Assembly (NCBI RefSeq): GCF_003119195.2
Contig: NZ_CP022262.1
Span: forward strand, 629,001-693,000
Source of the DNA: Azospirillum baldaniorum
GTDB taxonomy: Bacteria; Pseudomonadota; Alphaproteobacteria; Azospirillales; Azospirillaceae
DNA: 64,000 bases
Direction of reading: 5' to 3'
A program made the translations under genes and the position numbers. Positions 1-10,263 of this stretch are shown here, one piece after another (position 1 is the first letter of the stretch; each line of letters opens with the position of its first letter). Below the pieces are notes generated by a model, which ran no database searches, had not been told where the DNA came from, and was given only the letters and a program-made list of their open reading frames with translations.

Positions 1-1
1 T

Positions 2-739
2 CTCGCCCAGCTCGACATTCTGGACAGCATGATGGCACCGGGATCGCTGGGCGGCGGCGGCTGGACCTATTGGCTGGGCACCGACGACCAGGGGCGCGAC
101 ATGCTGTCGGCCATTGTCTTCGGCCTGCGCACCAGCCTGCTGGTCGGGGTGGTCGCCACGCTGATCGCGCTCGCCGTCGGGGTGGCGGTCGGGCTGCTCG
201 CCGCCTATGCGGGGGATCGGGTGGACGGGCTGGTCATGCGGCTGGTCGACATCCAGCTCTCCTTTCCGGCCATCCTGATCGCGCTGATCCTGTTGGCCCT
301 GCTGGGCAAGGGGGTCGACAAGGTCATCGTCGCGCTGGCCGCCGTGCAGTGGGCCTACTACGCGCGCACCATCCGGGGCTCCGCCCTGGTGGAACGGCGC
401 AAGGAGTACATCGAGGCCGCGCAATGCCTTGCCCTGCCCCACCGGCGGATCATGATGCGCCACCTGCTGCCCAACTGCCTGCCGCCGCTGATCGTCGTGG
501 CGACGGTGCAGGTCGCCCACGCCATCGCGCTGGAGGCGACGCTGAGCTTCCTCGGCGTCGGCGTGCCGGTGACCCAGCCATCGCTGGGGATGCTGATCGC
601 GTCGGGCTACCAGTACATGCTCTCAGGCGATTACTGGGTCAGCCTGTTCCCCGGCCTCGCCCTGCTGGTCACCATCGTGGCGATCAATCTGGTGGGGGAC
701 CGGCTGCGCGACGTCCTCAACCCGCGGCTCAATCATTGA
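2..739 (+). CDS. Peptide ABC transporter permease, DppC/OppC-like (5' end cut off by window)
   Basis: Inner-membrane permease subunit of a dipeptide/oligopeptide ABC importer. The frame is open to the window edge, so the N-terminus lies outside; the visible 245 codons hold several hydrophobic segments and the permease EAA loop (starting EAAQCLALPHRR) near codon 140, followed by the SFLGVG segment typical of DppC/OppC. It is followed after 13 bp by the first ATPase gene, so it belongs to one operon with the next three genes. The internal ATG at 29 is unlikely to be the real start because coding continues upstream. The family call is firm; substrate specificity cannot be read from the sequence. 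Confidence 0.9.
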   Translation, partial: LAQLDILDSMMAPGSLGGGGWTYWLGTDDQGRDMLSAIVFGLRTSLLVGVVATLIALAVGVAVGLLAAYAGDRVDGLVMRLVDIQLSFPAILIALILLALLGKGVDKVIVALAAVQWAYYARTIRGSALVERRKEYIEAAQCLALPHRRIMMRHLLPNCLPPLIVVATVQVAHAIALEATLSFLGVGVPVTQPSLGMLIASGYQYMLSGDYWVSLFPGLALLVTIVAINLVGDRLRDVLNPRLNH

Positions 740-752
740 GAGGGGGCACGCG

Positions 753-1738
753 ATGACCGCACCTCTGCTGCGCGTCGACGGGCTGAAGACCCATTTCCTG
801 ACCCGCGCCGGCACCGTGAAGGCGGTGGACGGGGTCGACCTGCGGCTCGACCGCGGCGAGATCCTCGGGCTAGTCGGCGAGTCCGGCTCCGGCAAGTCGG
901 TGACCGGGCAATCCATTCTCGGCCTCGTCGATCCGCCGGGCCAAGTGGTCGGCGGCCGGGTGCTGTTCCAAGGCGAGGATCTGGTGGGCGCCGGGGAGAA
1001 GCGGCTGCGCGCCATCCGCGGGCGGCGCATCGCCATGATCTTCCAGGACCCGATGATGACGCTGAACCCGGTGCTGAGCATCGGCACCCAGATGGTCGAG
1101 GCCGTACGGGCTCATGACAAGGTCAGCCGGGCGGAGGCGTGGGAGCGCTCGCGCCGGGCGCTGGCCCGCGTCGGCATCGCCTCGCCCGACGAGCGGCTGG
1201 CGTCCTATCCGCACCAGTTCTCCGGCGGGATGCGTCAGCGCGTCGCCATCGCCATCGCCCTTCTGCACTCCCCCGACCTGATCATCGCCGACGAGCCGAC
1301 CACCGCGCTCGACGTCACCATCCAGGCGCAGATCCTGTTCGAGGTGCAGACGCTCTGCCGCGAGACGGGGACGGCGCTGATCTGGGTGACCCACGACCTC
1401 GCCGTCGTGTCGGCGCTGGCCGACCGGGTGGCGGTGATGTACGCCGGGCGGGTGGTGGAGACCGGGACGGTGGCCGAGATCATCGGCAACCCGCGCCACC
1501 CCTACACCCGCGGCCTGCTGGAGTCGGTGCCCAGCCGCAACCGGCGCGGCGTGCCGCTGCGCTCCATCCCCGGCATGACGCCCTCCGTCCTCGACCTGCC
1601 GGAGGGCTGCGCCTTCCGCCCGCGCTGCGACCGGTCCACCGGAGCCTGCACTGTGATGCCGGAGCTGAGCGGTGAGCGGGAGGACCGCGCCTGGCGCTGC
1701 TGGAACCCCGTCGCGGCCGAAGTCCGGGGAGACGCCGC

Positions 1739-1742
<4 letters not shown>
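753..1742 (+). CDS. Peptide ABC transporter ATP-binding protein, DppD/OppD-like
   Basis: One of two ATPases energising the peptide importer. The 329-residue protein has the Walker A motif GESGSGKS at about residues 42-49, the ABC signature FSGGMRQR near 155, Walker B with DEPTTALDV, and the C-terminal oligopeptide-transporter extension containing GCAFRPRC, which in this family can carry a cysteine-rich metal site. A purine-rich AGAGGGGGC precedes the ATG. The stop overlaps the next gene start by 4 bp (ATGA), which indicates translational coupling with the partner ATPase. DppD/OppD membership is certain; the substrate (di-, oligo- or modified peptide) is not. Confidence 0.93.
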
Positions 1743-2742
<1,000 letters not shown>

Positions 2743-2746
<4 letters not shown>

Positions 2747-3939
2747 TGCCCTCACCCGATCCCGCCGGCCCATCCGCGTGCAGCCCGCGCACGCTGGAGC
2801 TGCTGCGCGACCTGATCGCCTTCGACACGACCAGCCGCAACTCCAACCTCGACCTGATCCACTACATCCGCGACCATCTCGCGGAGTTGGGCGTGTCCAG
2901 CACGCTGGTGTTCAACGAGGAGCGGACCAAGGCCAACCTCTACGCCACCATCGGCCCGATGGACCGCGGCGGCGTCTGCCTGTCCGGCCACACCGACGTG
3001 GTGCCGGTGGACGACCAGGACTGGTCCAGCGACCCCTTCACCCTGACGGAGCGCGACGGCAAGCTGTTCGGGCGCGGCACGGCGGACATGAAGGGCTTCA
3101 TCGCGGCGGCGCTGGCCATGGCGCCGGACTTCCTAGCCGCCAACCTGACGACGCCGGTCCATTACGCCTTCTCCTACGACGAGGAGCTGGGCTGCCTCGG
3201 CGTGCCCGGCCTGCTGACCCAGCTCGCCGGGATGGCGGTCAAGCCGCGCCTGTGCATCGTCGGCGAGCCGACGCGGATGCGGGTGATCGTCGGCCACAAG
3301 GGCAAGGTGGCGCTGCGCTGCCGCGTCCACGGCCACGCCTGCCACTCTTCGCTCGCCCCGCAGGGGGTGAACGCCGTGGAGTACGCGGCGGAGCTGGTGT
3401 CGTTCCTGCGCGGGATGGGCCGCCGCTTCGCCGAGCAGGGGCCGTTCGACCACGATTACGATATTCCCTACACCACGGTGCACACCGGGGTGATGGAGGG
3501 CGGCACCGCCCGCAACATCGTCCCCTCCGACGCCTCCTTCGAGTTCGAGATCCGGCATCTCGCCGACCATCCGGTGGCGCCGATGCTGAAGGAGCTGCGG
3601 GACTTCGCCAAGACGTTGGAACCGGAGATGCGCGCCGTCCGCCCCGATGCCGGATTCTCCTGGGAAACCCTGTCGGACAGCCCGGCGCTCGACACCCCGC
3701 CGGAGTCGGAGGAGGTGACGCTGGTCAAGAACCTCGCCGAGCAGAACGGCCACGGCAAGGTGGCTTTCGGCACGGAGGGCGCTCTGTTCACCAGCATCGC
3801 CAACATCCCCGCCGTGGTTTGCGGCCCCGGCGACATCGAGCAGGCCCACAAGCCCGACGAGTATGTGGAGCTGAGCGAACTCGCCCGCGCCGAGCGTTTC
3901 CTGCACCGGCTGAGGGATGCCGCGAAGAAGGGGCTGTAA
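2743..3939 (+). CDS. argE: Acetylornithine deacetylase-like M20 metallohydrolase
   Basis: Zinc-dependent amidohydrolase of the ArgE/M20 family, 398 residues, expected to remove acyl groups from N-acyl amino acids such as N-acetylornithine in the cytoplasm. Visible metal and catalytic residues are H83 and D85 (SGHTDVVP), D115 (GTADMKG) and the E147-E148 pair (YDEELG), in the right order. The ATG at 2743 overlaps the stop of the preceding ATPase (ATGA). The open frame continues upstream but there it is only a shadow of the transporter gene. Its place as last gene of a peptide-importer operon suggests it processes imported acyl-amino acids or peptides rather than, or in addition to, serving arginine biosynthesis. 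Confidence 0.87.
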
Positions 3940-3961
3940 CAAAGGGGCCTGTAACGCGGAA

Positions 3962-3987
3962 GGGCCGGAGCGTTGCCGCTCCGGCCC
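3962..3987. terminator. Hairpin between convergent genes
   Basis: A perfect 11-bp GC-rich stem (arms 3962-3972 and 3977-3987, loop TTGC) lies between the stop of the M20 gene at 3939 and the stop of the opposing small gene at 4024. There is no long T tract on either strand, so it may act as a weak bidirectional terminator or an mRNA 3'-end stabiliser. Confidence 0.5.
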
Positions 3988-4023
3988 CCTTCACAATGTC
4001 CCTGGACCGTTGCGCTTCGCCGG

Positions 4024-4281
4024 TCAGTGGACCTCCACGCTGACGATGGCCGGCAGGGTGCGCAGGAAGTCGGCACCCGTGTCGGTCGCCTCGACGACGA
4101 GGTGACCGCAGCGGTCGTGCCCGCGCAGGCGGGCCTCCGCGCCCATGCCGGCGGTGCGCAGCACCTCCGACAGGTCGGACACCGCGGTGCGAACCCAGGC
4201 CCGATGCTCGGCCAAGCTCTTGTACGCCGTTGCTTCCGAGTGATTCAGGGTAACGGTAAAGGTGTGCAGCTCGATGGTCAT
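4024..4281 (-). CDS. Small conserved-type hypothetical protein (85 aa)
   Basis: An 85-residue soluble protein that I do not recognise. It has no signal peptide or membrane segment; the middle is charged and helical and the C-terminus reads like a beta strand (AIVSVEVH). Start choice: ATG at 4281 is preceded by GGAG with a 6-base spacer, whereas the open frame further upstream runs through AT-richer, non-coding-looking DNA. It is monocistronic, convergent with the peptide-transporter operon, and separated from the next gene upstream by about 340 bp that should hold its promoter. The coding call rests on the ribosome site and biased third positions. Confidence 0.6.
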   Translation of the reverse strand: MTIELHTFTVTLNHSEATAYKSLAEHRAWVRTAVSDLSEVLRTAGMGAEARLRGHDRCGHLVVEATDTGADFLRTLPAIVSVEVH

Positions 4282-4617
4282 AAGAGCTCCGGAATGAACC
4301 GATTGTTCTGGGACAAGCTCAGTGTTTGACGCTGTTCGAGCATCCGCTCCGCCCCAACCGGACGGTGTGTGAAAACAAGCTGGAAAGGGACGTGCGGACA
4401 CTTGCCGGTTGGCGGATTGAATCCGGGGATCAGCCGATCGGCGAAAAGGGTCCCTTTCGATTTGGGGAGCAAACAAACCGCAGTGTAATCGAAACCGGCG
4501 GCCGATGCTTGTGATATCGTGGGAACGCTGCTCTGCGCCAAGAGCGTTCACAGGACGCAAAAGGGGTAGCCACGGCACGGCCACTTCGACAGATTTCATG
4601 GCCCCGTTGGACCGCCC
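4282..4617. other. 336-bp intergenic stretch
   Basis: Noticeably lower in GC than its surroundings and with no convincing gene on either strand. It should contain the promoter of the small leftward gene that starts at 4281 and the 3' end of the SDR transcript. I found no repeat, tRNA or strong terminator hairpin in it. Confidence 0.5.
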
Positions 4618-5445
4618 TCAATCCAGGAAGATGTCCGGCGCCAGCGGGACGCCCGGCTTGACCGCGTAGGGCTCCAGGTCGGTAACGCCCTCCTCCGCCA
4701 GCACCTCGTCGTCGATGAAGAAGTGTCCGGTGCAGGTCCTGGCGTCGCGGGTCAGGATGGCGTGGGCGGCGTCGGCCAGGATCTCCGGCTTGCGGCAATT
4801 GTCGAACTCGGCTGCGCCCTTCAGCATGGCGATGGCCGCCGTGCCGATGATGGTGCGCGGCCACAGGGAATTCACGGCGACCTTGCCGCGGAACTCGGCG
4901 CTCATGCCCAGCGTGCACAGGCTCATCGCGTATTTGGCGATGGTGTAGGCGGTGTGGTGCTGGAACCAGCGCGGATTGAGGTTCAGCGGCGGCGACAGGG
5001 TCAGGATGTGCGGGTTCTCCGCCTTCAGCAGATGCGGCAGGCAGGCCTGGGCGCAGGCGAAGGTGCCCCGCCCGTTGACCCCCATCATCAGGTCCCAGCG
5101 CTTCAGCGGCGTGTCCAGCGTGCCGGTCAGGCTGATCGCGCTGGCGTTGTTGACCAGGATGTCGACGCCGCCGAACGCCTCCACCGTGCGGGCCACCGCC
5201 TCGGCCACCTGGGCGTCGTCGCGGATATCGCAGAGGATCGGCAGCGCCTTGCCACCGGCGGCCTCGACCTCCTCCGCGGCGGAGAAGATGGTGCCGGGCA
5301 GCTTGGGGTGCGGCTCCGACGTCTTGGCGGCGATGACGACGTTGGCGCCGTCGCGGGCGGCGCGCAGCGCGATCGCCTTGCCGATGCCCCGGCTGGCGCC
5401 GGTGATGAACAGGGTCTTGCCCTTCAGCGTGCGGGTGTCCGTCAT
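4618..5445 (-). CDS. Short-chain dehydrogenase, HSDL2-like
   Basis: NAD(P)-dependent oxidoreductase of the SDR superfamily, 275 residues. The Rossmann motif GASRGIG is at 16-22, NNAS at 99-102, and the catalytic Tyr-Lys pair YTIAK at 167-171. The cofactor loop containing KTSEPHPKLPGTI is typical of the hydroxysteroid dehydrogenase-like 2 group, suggesting a fatty-acid or lipid-type substrate, which the sequence does not settle. The ATG at 5445 has a strong GGAGGGAAGCGAC leader; the longer frame to 5544 would run into promoter DNA. It is divergent from the secreted-protein gene at 5615. Confidence 0.85.
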   Translation of the reverse strand: MTDTRTLKGKTLFITGASRGIGKAIALRAARDGANVVIAAKTSEPHPKLPGTIFSAAEEVEAAGGKALPILCDIRDDAQVAEAVARTVEAFGGVDILVNNASAISLTGTLDTPLKRWDLMMGVNGRGTFACAQACLPHLLKAENPHILTLSPPLNLNPRWFQHHTAYTIAKYAMSLCTLGMSAEFRGKVAVNSLWPRTIIGTAAIAMLKGAAEFDNCRKPEILADAAHAILTRDARTCTGHFFIDDEVLAEEGVTDLEPYAVKPGVPLAPDIFLD

Positions 5446-5531
5446 GTCGCTTCCCTCCCCATGGTTCTTCCGCCGCAGTTGGCCGGTTGCCGGCGATGCT
5501 ATCACACATCCCCCGCGACTCGTCCAGACGC

Positions 5532-5559
5532 ATGCGTCATTCAATTACCCTATGCGTCA
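5532..5559. promoter_or_regulatory. Direct repeat ATGCGTCA x2, candidate operator
   Basis: Two identical 8-mers ATGCGTCA occur at 5532-5539 and 5552-5559, exactly 20 bp apart, so they face the same side of the helix. They lie in the 169-bp divergent region between the SDR gene and the secreted-protein/BMP operon. This looks like a two-site operator for an unidentified regulator. Confidence 0.4.
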
Positions 5560-5614
5560 ACGCACCCATCCCGTCTAGACTGCGCTTGCCCCTCTCGTTC
5601 GGGAGTTCCGGCCG

Positions 5615-6361
5615 GTGCGCCGTCACATCCTCGCCCTCGCGCTGCTCCTCGGCGCCTCGCCCGCCTTCGCGCAGGTGGTGGCGCAGCACCTGTTCTTCGA
5701 GGCCGTGCCCGCGGCCTCCCCGCTCAACATGTCCTACGAGGCGCGGCAACGCCTGACCGAGCAAGCCCGGACCGAGCTGCTGCCCGCCATTCTCGACGCC
5801 GCCGGCCTGGATGGAGCGGCCGCGGTCGCCGACCTGCGGATGGGCGGTTACCAGCTCCGGACCAACCCGTCGCTCCACCTGACCCTGCGGCTGGAGGATG
5901 GTCCCGCCGACCGTCTGGCCGGGGCCATCGCCTGGAGCCTCGAACAGGACAGCGTCCTGGTGGCCGATTTCGACAGCGCCGACGGCGCCACCGGCTATGC
6001 CCTGGTCCGCTTTCCCGCGGGTAGCCTGACGCCGGACCGCGCCCAGCGCTTCTTCCTCGCTGCCGCGGCGGAGCATGAGGGGCTGGGCGGCGGCTACACC
6101 GCCTTCGGCGACACGCTGCTGTTTCTGAATCTGCGCGGTAACGACGGGACGCCTTACAGTGGTCTGCCCGACGAGGCCTTCGCGGAGTTTTTGCGCCGCG
6201 CCGCCGACGCCATCCCCGGTGCGGTCCTGGCCGCGACCGGACGCGCCGACGCGCGGCTCGTTCTCCAGCCGCCCCAGCCCGACAGCCCTGCCCTCGCCCC
6301 GCTGCGGGCGCGGCACGCGGCACTGGTGTCCGAAATCCTGACCGCCGAGCCCGCCCGATGA
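5615..6361 (+). CDS. Secreted hypothetical protein
   Basis: A 248-residue protein of no family I recognise. A clear Sec signal peptide (MRRHILALALLLGASPAFA, cleavage expected after residue 19) points to the periplasm. The mature part is soluble, with alternating strands and helices and no evident catalytic motif; a phrase such as LHLTLRLEDGPADRLAGA hints at a beta-rich fold. The GTG start at 5615 is preceded by GGGAG at 5601-5605. Its stop overlaps the ATG of the BMP-type binding protein gene by 4 bp, so the two are translated together and the protein may assist that binding protein or act in the same uptake process. Confidence 0.75.
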   Translation: MRRHILALALLLGASPAFAQVVAQHLFFEAVPAASPLNMSYEARQRLTEQARTELLPAILDAAGLDGAAAVADLRMGGYQLRTNPSLHLTLRLEDGPADRLAGAIAWSLEQDSVLVADFDSADGATGYALVRFPAGSLTPDRAQRFFLAAAAEHEGLGGGYTAFGDTLLFLNLRGNDGTPYSGLPDEAFAEFLRRAADAIPGAVLAATGRADARLVLQPPQPDSPALAPLRARHAALVSEILTAEPAR

Positions 6362-7350
6362 CAACCCATCTCTCCCGCCGTTCCGTCCTGGCGCTGGGCG
6401 CCGCCGGCCTCGCCACGCTCGCCGCTCCGGCGCGGGCGCAGGACTTCGCGCCGGGGCTGCTCTACGCGGTCGGGCAAAAGTTCGACAAGAGCTTCAACGA
6501 GGGCGCCTTCACCGGCGCGGAGCGGTTCAAGGAGGCCACCGGGGTCGCCTACCGCGACTATCTGCCGGCCAGCACGGCGCAGTTCGAGCAGGCGGTGGCC
6601 GCCCTGCTGCGCCGCGGCGTGACCGACCTCGCGCTGATCGGCTTCTACTACGCCGCGCCGCTGGCCAGCCTCGCGCCGAGGCACCCCGCCGTCCGCTTCA
6701 CCCTGGTCGATGCGGTGGTGGAGGCACCGAACGTCCAGTCCGTGACCTTCAAGGAGCAGGAGGGGTCCTTCCTCGTCGGCATGCTGGCAGCCATGGCCTC
6801 ACGGACGGGAACCGTCGGCTTCATCGGGGCGCTGGACATCCCGCTGATCCGCAAATTCATCGCCGGCTTCCAGCAAGGTGCCCGTCACGCCCGCCCGGAC
6901 ATCGGCCTGCTGGTCAATTTCGTCGGCACCACCCCCGCCGCCTTCAACGACCCGACCACCGGGGCGGAGGTGGCGAAGGCCCAGTTCCAGCGCGGCGCCG
7001 ACGTGGTGTTCGCCGGGGCCGGCGTGTCCAATTTCGGGATCTTCGCGGCGGCCAAGGATGGCGGGCGCCTCGCCATCGGGGTGGACAGCAACCAGAACCA
7101 CCTCTACCCCGGCACCATCCTGACCTCGATGCTGAAGCGGGTGGATCTGGCGGTGGAGCGCGCCTTCGGGGAGGGCCGCAGCGGCGCCTGGACCCCCGGC
7201 CCGCGCGCCCTGGGGCTGGCCGAGCGCGGCGTCGATTACGCGCTGGACGACAACAACCGCGCGCTGGTCACCCCCGCCATGAAGGACCGGCTGGAGGAGG
7301 CGCGCGAGGCCATCATCCAGGGCCGCATCCGGGTGGCCGACGCCTCGTAG
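6358..7350 (+). CDS. BMP-family ABC transporter substrate-binding protein
   Basis: Periplasmic ligand-binding protein of the BMP/Med family (purine nucleoside or related ligand binding), 330 residues. The N-terminus holds a Tat-like signal (SRRSVLALGAAGL) ending near APARA. The family phrases KSFNEGAF, the DAVVEAPNVQSVTFKEQEGSFLVG region and GVDSNQNHLYPG are all present. It is translationally coupled to the secreted protein upstream. No permease or ATPase gene lies nearby, so it either feeds a transporter encoded elsewhere or is a stand-alone sensor or binding protein. The stop lies 6 bp from the convergent pentapeptide gene. Confidence 0.85.
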   Translation: MTTHLSRRSVLALGAAGLATLAAPARAQDFAPGLLYAVGQKFDKSFNEGAFTGAERFKEATGVAYRDYLPASTAQFEQAVAALLRRGVTDLALIGFYYAAPLASLAPRHPAVRFTLVDAVVEAPNVQSVTFKEQEGSFLVGMLAAMASRTGTVGFIGALDIPLIRKFIAGFQQGARHARPDIGLLVNFVGTTPAAFNDPTTGAEVAKAQFQRGADVVFAGAGVSNFGIFAAAKDGGRLAIGVDSNQNHLYPGTILTSMLKRVDLAVERAFGEGRSGAWTPGPRALGLAERGVDYALDDNNRALVTPAMKDRLEEAREAIIQGRIRVADAS

Positions 7351-7356
7351 CCACCC

Positions 7357-8541
7357 TCAAGCGTATTGCGGTTCGACCCCGACGGCGAAGCTCAGGTCGG
7401 CGCCGCGCAGCGTTTCCGCCGTGGCGCGGACGCGCGTCAGGTCGGTGCCGTGCAGGATCGCGCGGGCGAGGCTGGTGTCGCGCAGATCGGCGCCGGTCAG
7501 GCTGGCCTCGGCGAGGTTGGTCGGCCACAGGCGGCTGCCGTCCCCGGCGAGGTCCACCGGGCGCAGCCGCGCCCGCCACAGCTTGGCCCCCGCCAGATTG
7601 GCACCGCGCAGGTTGCAGCCGGACAGGTCGGCGCTGGTGAAGTCCGCCTCGCGCAGGTCGCAGTAGGACAGATCCGCCATGACCAGCTTCGCCCCGGAGA
7701 AATCCGCCCCGCGCAGCCCGCAGAAGCGCATCACGCTGCCGGCGAGGAGTTGGTTGGCGAAGTTGTAGCCGCGCAGGTCGACTCGCTGCATCTCCAGCCG
7801 GAGGCCGGCGGCGGCGTTGCGCTCGACCCAGAGCTGGTGGGCGGAAATGCTGTCGGCCATTCGCCCGGCGAGGCTGACCAGCCCGGTCCCGTCGACGTCG
7901 ATGCCGCGCCGCTCCAGCGTCTGGCGCAGTTCGTCATCCAGCCGGGCGCCGCACAGCAGGGCGCCCTGCATCTCCACCCGCTCCATCACCGCGCCGATCA
8001 GATTGGCGCCGATCAGGATGGTTCCGGTCATGTCACTGCCGGAAAAGGTCGCGCCGCAGAGATCGCAACCGGAAAAGTCGCACTGCGCCAGACGCGCGTC
8101 GGACAGGATGGCGCGGGCCATCTTGGACCCGATGAAGGTGGTGCTGCCGTCGGCGTTGCCCGCCGGCTTGCGTTCGTCCGCCCCCAGCATCATGCCCTTG
8201 CGCAGGTCGGCGCCGCGCAGGTTGGCCTCCTCCATCAAGGCGCCCTCCACCCGCGCGCCGCGCAGGTCGGCCCCCTCCAGCGACGCGCCGGTGAGGTCGG
8301 CCTTGGACAGGTCGGCGCCGAACAGGTCGGTGCGCGACAGAACGGCCCCGGACAGCCGGGCGCTGTTCAGGTTCGCCCCGCTGAGCTTGGCGCCGCTGAG
8401 GTTGATGCGGCGCAGCCCCAGACCCGACAGGTTGTGAAAGCTGAGGTCGGCGCAGCGCCCCTTCATGCTGGGGTCGCGCGTCAGCCATTGCTGATGCTTG
8501 ACCAGCGCGTTGCGGATCGCCCTCAGATATCGCTCTTCCAC
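7357..8541 (-). CDS. Pentapeptide-repeat protein
   Basis: A 394-residue protein built of A(D/N)LXX pentapeptide repeats, which form a square right-handed beta helix. There are two repeat blocks, about residues 30-200 and 252-386, separated by a non-repetitive, helix-like stretch (about 202-250). The N-terminal 30 residues are a helical cap. No signal peptide, so it is cytosolic. Start choice: GTG at 8541 has GGAGG eight bases upstream; the frame can be extended to a GTG at 8586 without a ribosome site. Known relatives include DNA-mimic proteins that protect gyrase (Qnr/MfpA type), but most members have no known role and nothing here proves DNA mimicry. Confidence 0.85.
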   Translation of the reverse strand: MEERYLRAIRNALVKHQQWLTRDPSMKGRCADLSFHNLSGLGLRRINLSGAKLSGANLNSARLSGAVLSRTDLFGADLSKADLTGASLEGADLRGARVEGALMEEANLRGADLRKGMMLGADERKPAGNADGSTTFIGSKMARAILSDARLAQCDFSGCDLCGATFSGSDMTGTILIGANLIGAVMERVEMQGALLCGARLDDELRQTLERRGIDVDGTGLVSLAGRMADSISAHQLWVERNAAAGLRLEMQRVDLRGYNFANQLLAGSVMRFCGLRGADFSGAKLVMADLSYCDLREADFTSADLSGCNLRGANLAGAKLWRARLRPVDLAGDGSRLWPTNLAEASLTGADLRDTSLARAILHGTDLTRVRATAETLRGADLSFAVGVEPQYA

Positions 8542-8670
8542 GTGCGACGCCTCCGCGCCGTCCAGCCGTTTCCGCCGGCACCGCACGCCGGTTGAACGAT
8601 CGGGACCCTTGCCACGCTGGGATGTTACCAGAGCCGCCTGGAAAAAGCGAAAGCCCTGATTTGCCTCGCC

Positions 8671-9423
8671 TCAGCGCAGCGTGTCGGACAGCAGCGCGCC
8701 GCGCGACGCCATCATGTAGAGCCCCATGTGGTGCGCCGGCTCCTGCGGGTGGGCCGCCGTCTCCGGCAGGCCGAGGTCCCGCGCCGTCTCCTCCGGCAGG
8801 TCGTAGGTGGCGCAGGCCGGCTCGTAGACCACCACGTCCTTCAGCGTCGGCATCATGCCGTGGTTGCGCGCGGACAGCAGGGTCAGGACGAAATCCATCA
8901 CGCACACGTCGGTGCAGATGCCGACGGTGACGACCGACACCAGCCGGTTGCCGTTCACCCAGTCCACCAGCCGGTTGCGCCCGGCCTTGCCACCCGCGCC
9001 CAGTTCGGTCGCGCCGATGAAAAAATTGATGCAGTCCTTGGCGATCAGGGTCGCCGACGGCTCCGACTCGAGCCAAGCCAATTCGGACACCAGTTCGTCA
9101 TGGCCGGTGCCGATCAGGCAGTGCGGGGGATAGGGCGGCTCCGGCTTGTCCGGGGCGTGGCGGTCCAGCGAGACGCAGATCGGCCAGCCGGCCCCGGCGA
9201 AGCGGCGGGCCAGACGGTCCGTCTCGGCGATCATGCGGTCGACCTGGGCGTTCGGCGCCGCCGGGGCGAGCGGACCGCAACCGACGGCGGCGAACCCCTT
9301 CACCTCGTCGACGATCACCAGCCCGGTGCCCCCGGCCGGCATCGCGTAGTCGCCGAGCGCCACCGGAAAGGTGCGGCGGATGGTGTCCAGCGCCTCGTCG
9401 CTGCGAGTCATCAGGTCCAGCAT
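8671..9423 (-). CDS. Isochorismatase/nicotinamidase-family cysteine hydrolase
   Basis: Cysteine hydrolase of the isochorismatase fold, 250 residues. The triad expected for the nicotinamidase branch is visible as D39 (IVDEVKGF), K129 (IAKDC) and C174 (GICTDVCVMDF), and the DRH motif at 87-89 fits a metal-binding site. The likely activity is hydrolysis of an amide such as nicotinamide or a related compound; NAD salvage is plausible but unproven. The ATG at 9423 follows GGAGG by five bases and is preferred to an upstream TTG. It is followed on the same strand by the pentapeptide gene about 130 bp downstream, so co-transcription is possible. Confidence 0.82.
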   Translation of the reverse strand: MLDLMTRSDEALDTIRRTFPVALGDYAMPAGGTGLVIVDEVKGFAAVGCGPLAPAAPNAQVDRMIAETDRLARRFAGAGWPICVSLDRHAPDKPEPPYPPHCLIGTGHDELVSELAWLESEPSATLIAKDCINFFIGATELGAGGKAGRNRLVDWVNGNRLVSVVTVGICTDVCVMDFVLTLLSARNHGMMPTLKDVVVYEPACATYDLPEETARDLGLPETAAHPQEPAHHMGLYMMASRGALLSDTLR

Positions 9424-9702
9424 GGGTCCTCCCTTCAAACGGTGGAAATGTCAGTCCTGTGACCAGGGGTGCGCAACATTTCAGGACTGTGTCCAAGCAC
9501 TGCGACATTGTGGCCGAACGCTTGCGCATGGGTCCGAAAAGATCAATGGAATTCAGCCCGATCGACCGTTTGTTGCAACCGCGCGACATATTCCTGTCTG
9601 CATGCGGCGGGCCGTGCGACGGAATACCGCGGTGCCAAGTCGTGGCTCCCGGTCCTCAATAAAGGAGACGTGAAGCTTCCGCCGCAACCATAAGGTACAC
9701 CA

Positions 9703-10263
9703 ATGGTTCTATCGGCCGAGTTCCTGGGCATGCTTCTGCTGGTCACCAGCGCCGCGGCGCTCGGCCTGTCCATCGTCATCGACGTTGGGCAGATCACGTC
9801 GGAGAAGGCGCGCCAGACCATGATGATGCGCCAGCACGACCGGAAGAAGACGGCGCTGGGCGAATGGACCCGCAAGCTGGAGCAGCGGCAGGAGGAAATG
9901 ACCGCCTTCCAGGCCCGCACCACCGAATGCAACGGACGACGGCAGAAGGCGCTGTCGGAGATCAGGGCGCTGGAACTCACCAAGGTGGAGTTCGTGCATG
10001 AGCTGGGCGACGGCGAGGAGGCCGCTTGTTTCTGGGTCCGGCTGGCGGTGCAGGATGAGTTCCCCACCATCGAACGGCGCGACGTGATCTTCGCCCGCCA
10101 GATCTGGAGCTATCCGAACGTCGCCCACGTCTGGACCTACTCCGTCGATCAGGCGGCGGCGATGGCGCGTGTCGCCTTCACCGTGAAGAACGGCGTCCTG
10201 CCGACCATGGTCGTCCCGCTCGCCCAGGCACCCGACCCCGACGCGGAAGGAGCGGCGGCATGA
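9703..10263 (+). CDS. Membrane-anchored coiled-coil protein A
   Basis: A 186-residue protein I do not recognise. Residues 5-30 form one transmembrane helix near the N-terminus, residues about 32-85 are a charged coiled coil (KLEQRQEEMTAFQ and similar), and the remainder is a small globular domain (ACFWVRLAVQDE through VAFTVKNGVLP). The expected topology is N-out with the coiled coil in the cytoplasm, or the reverse. It overlaps the next gene by 4 bp, and that gene has the same architecture, so they may form a hetero-oligomer. The ATG has only a weak AAGG leader. Confidence 0.65.
   Translation: MVLSAEFLGMLLLVTSAAALGLSIVIDVGQITSEKARQTMMMRQHDRKKTALGEWTRKLEQRQEEMTAFQARTTECNGRRQKALSEIRALELTKVEFVHELGDGEEAACFWVRLAVQDEFPTIERRDVIFARQIWSYPNVAHVWTYSVDQAAAMARVAFTVKNGVLPTMVVPLAQAPDPDAEGAAA

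Noticed and set aside
4282-4617. Small open frames (62-87 codons) in the gap
   Set aside because: They lack ribosome sites and coding bias, and several overlap each other in different frames.
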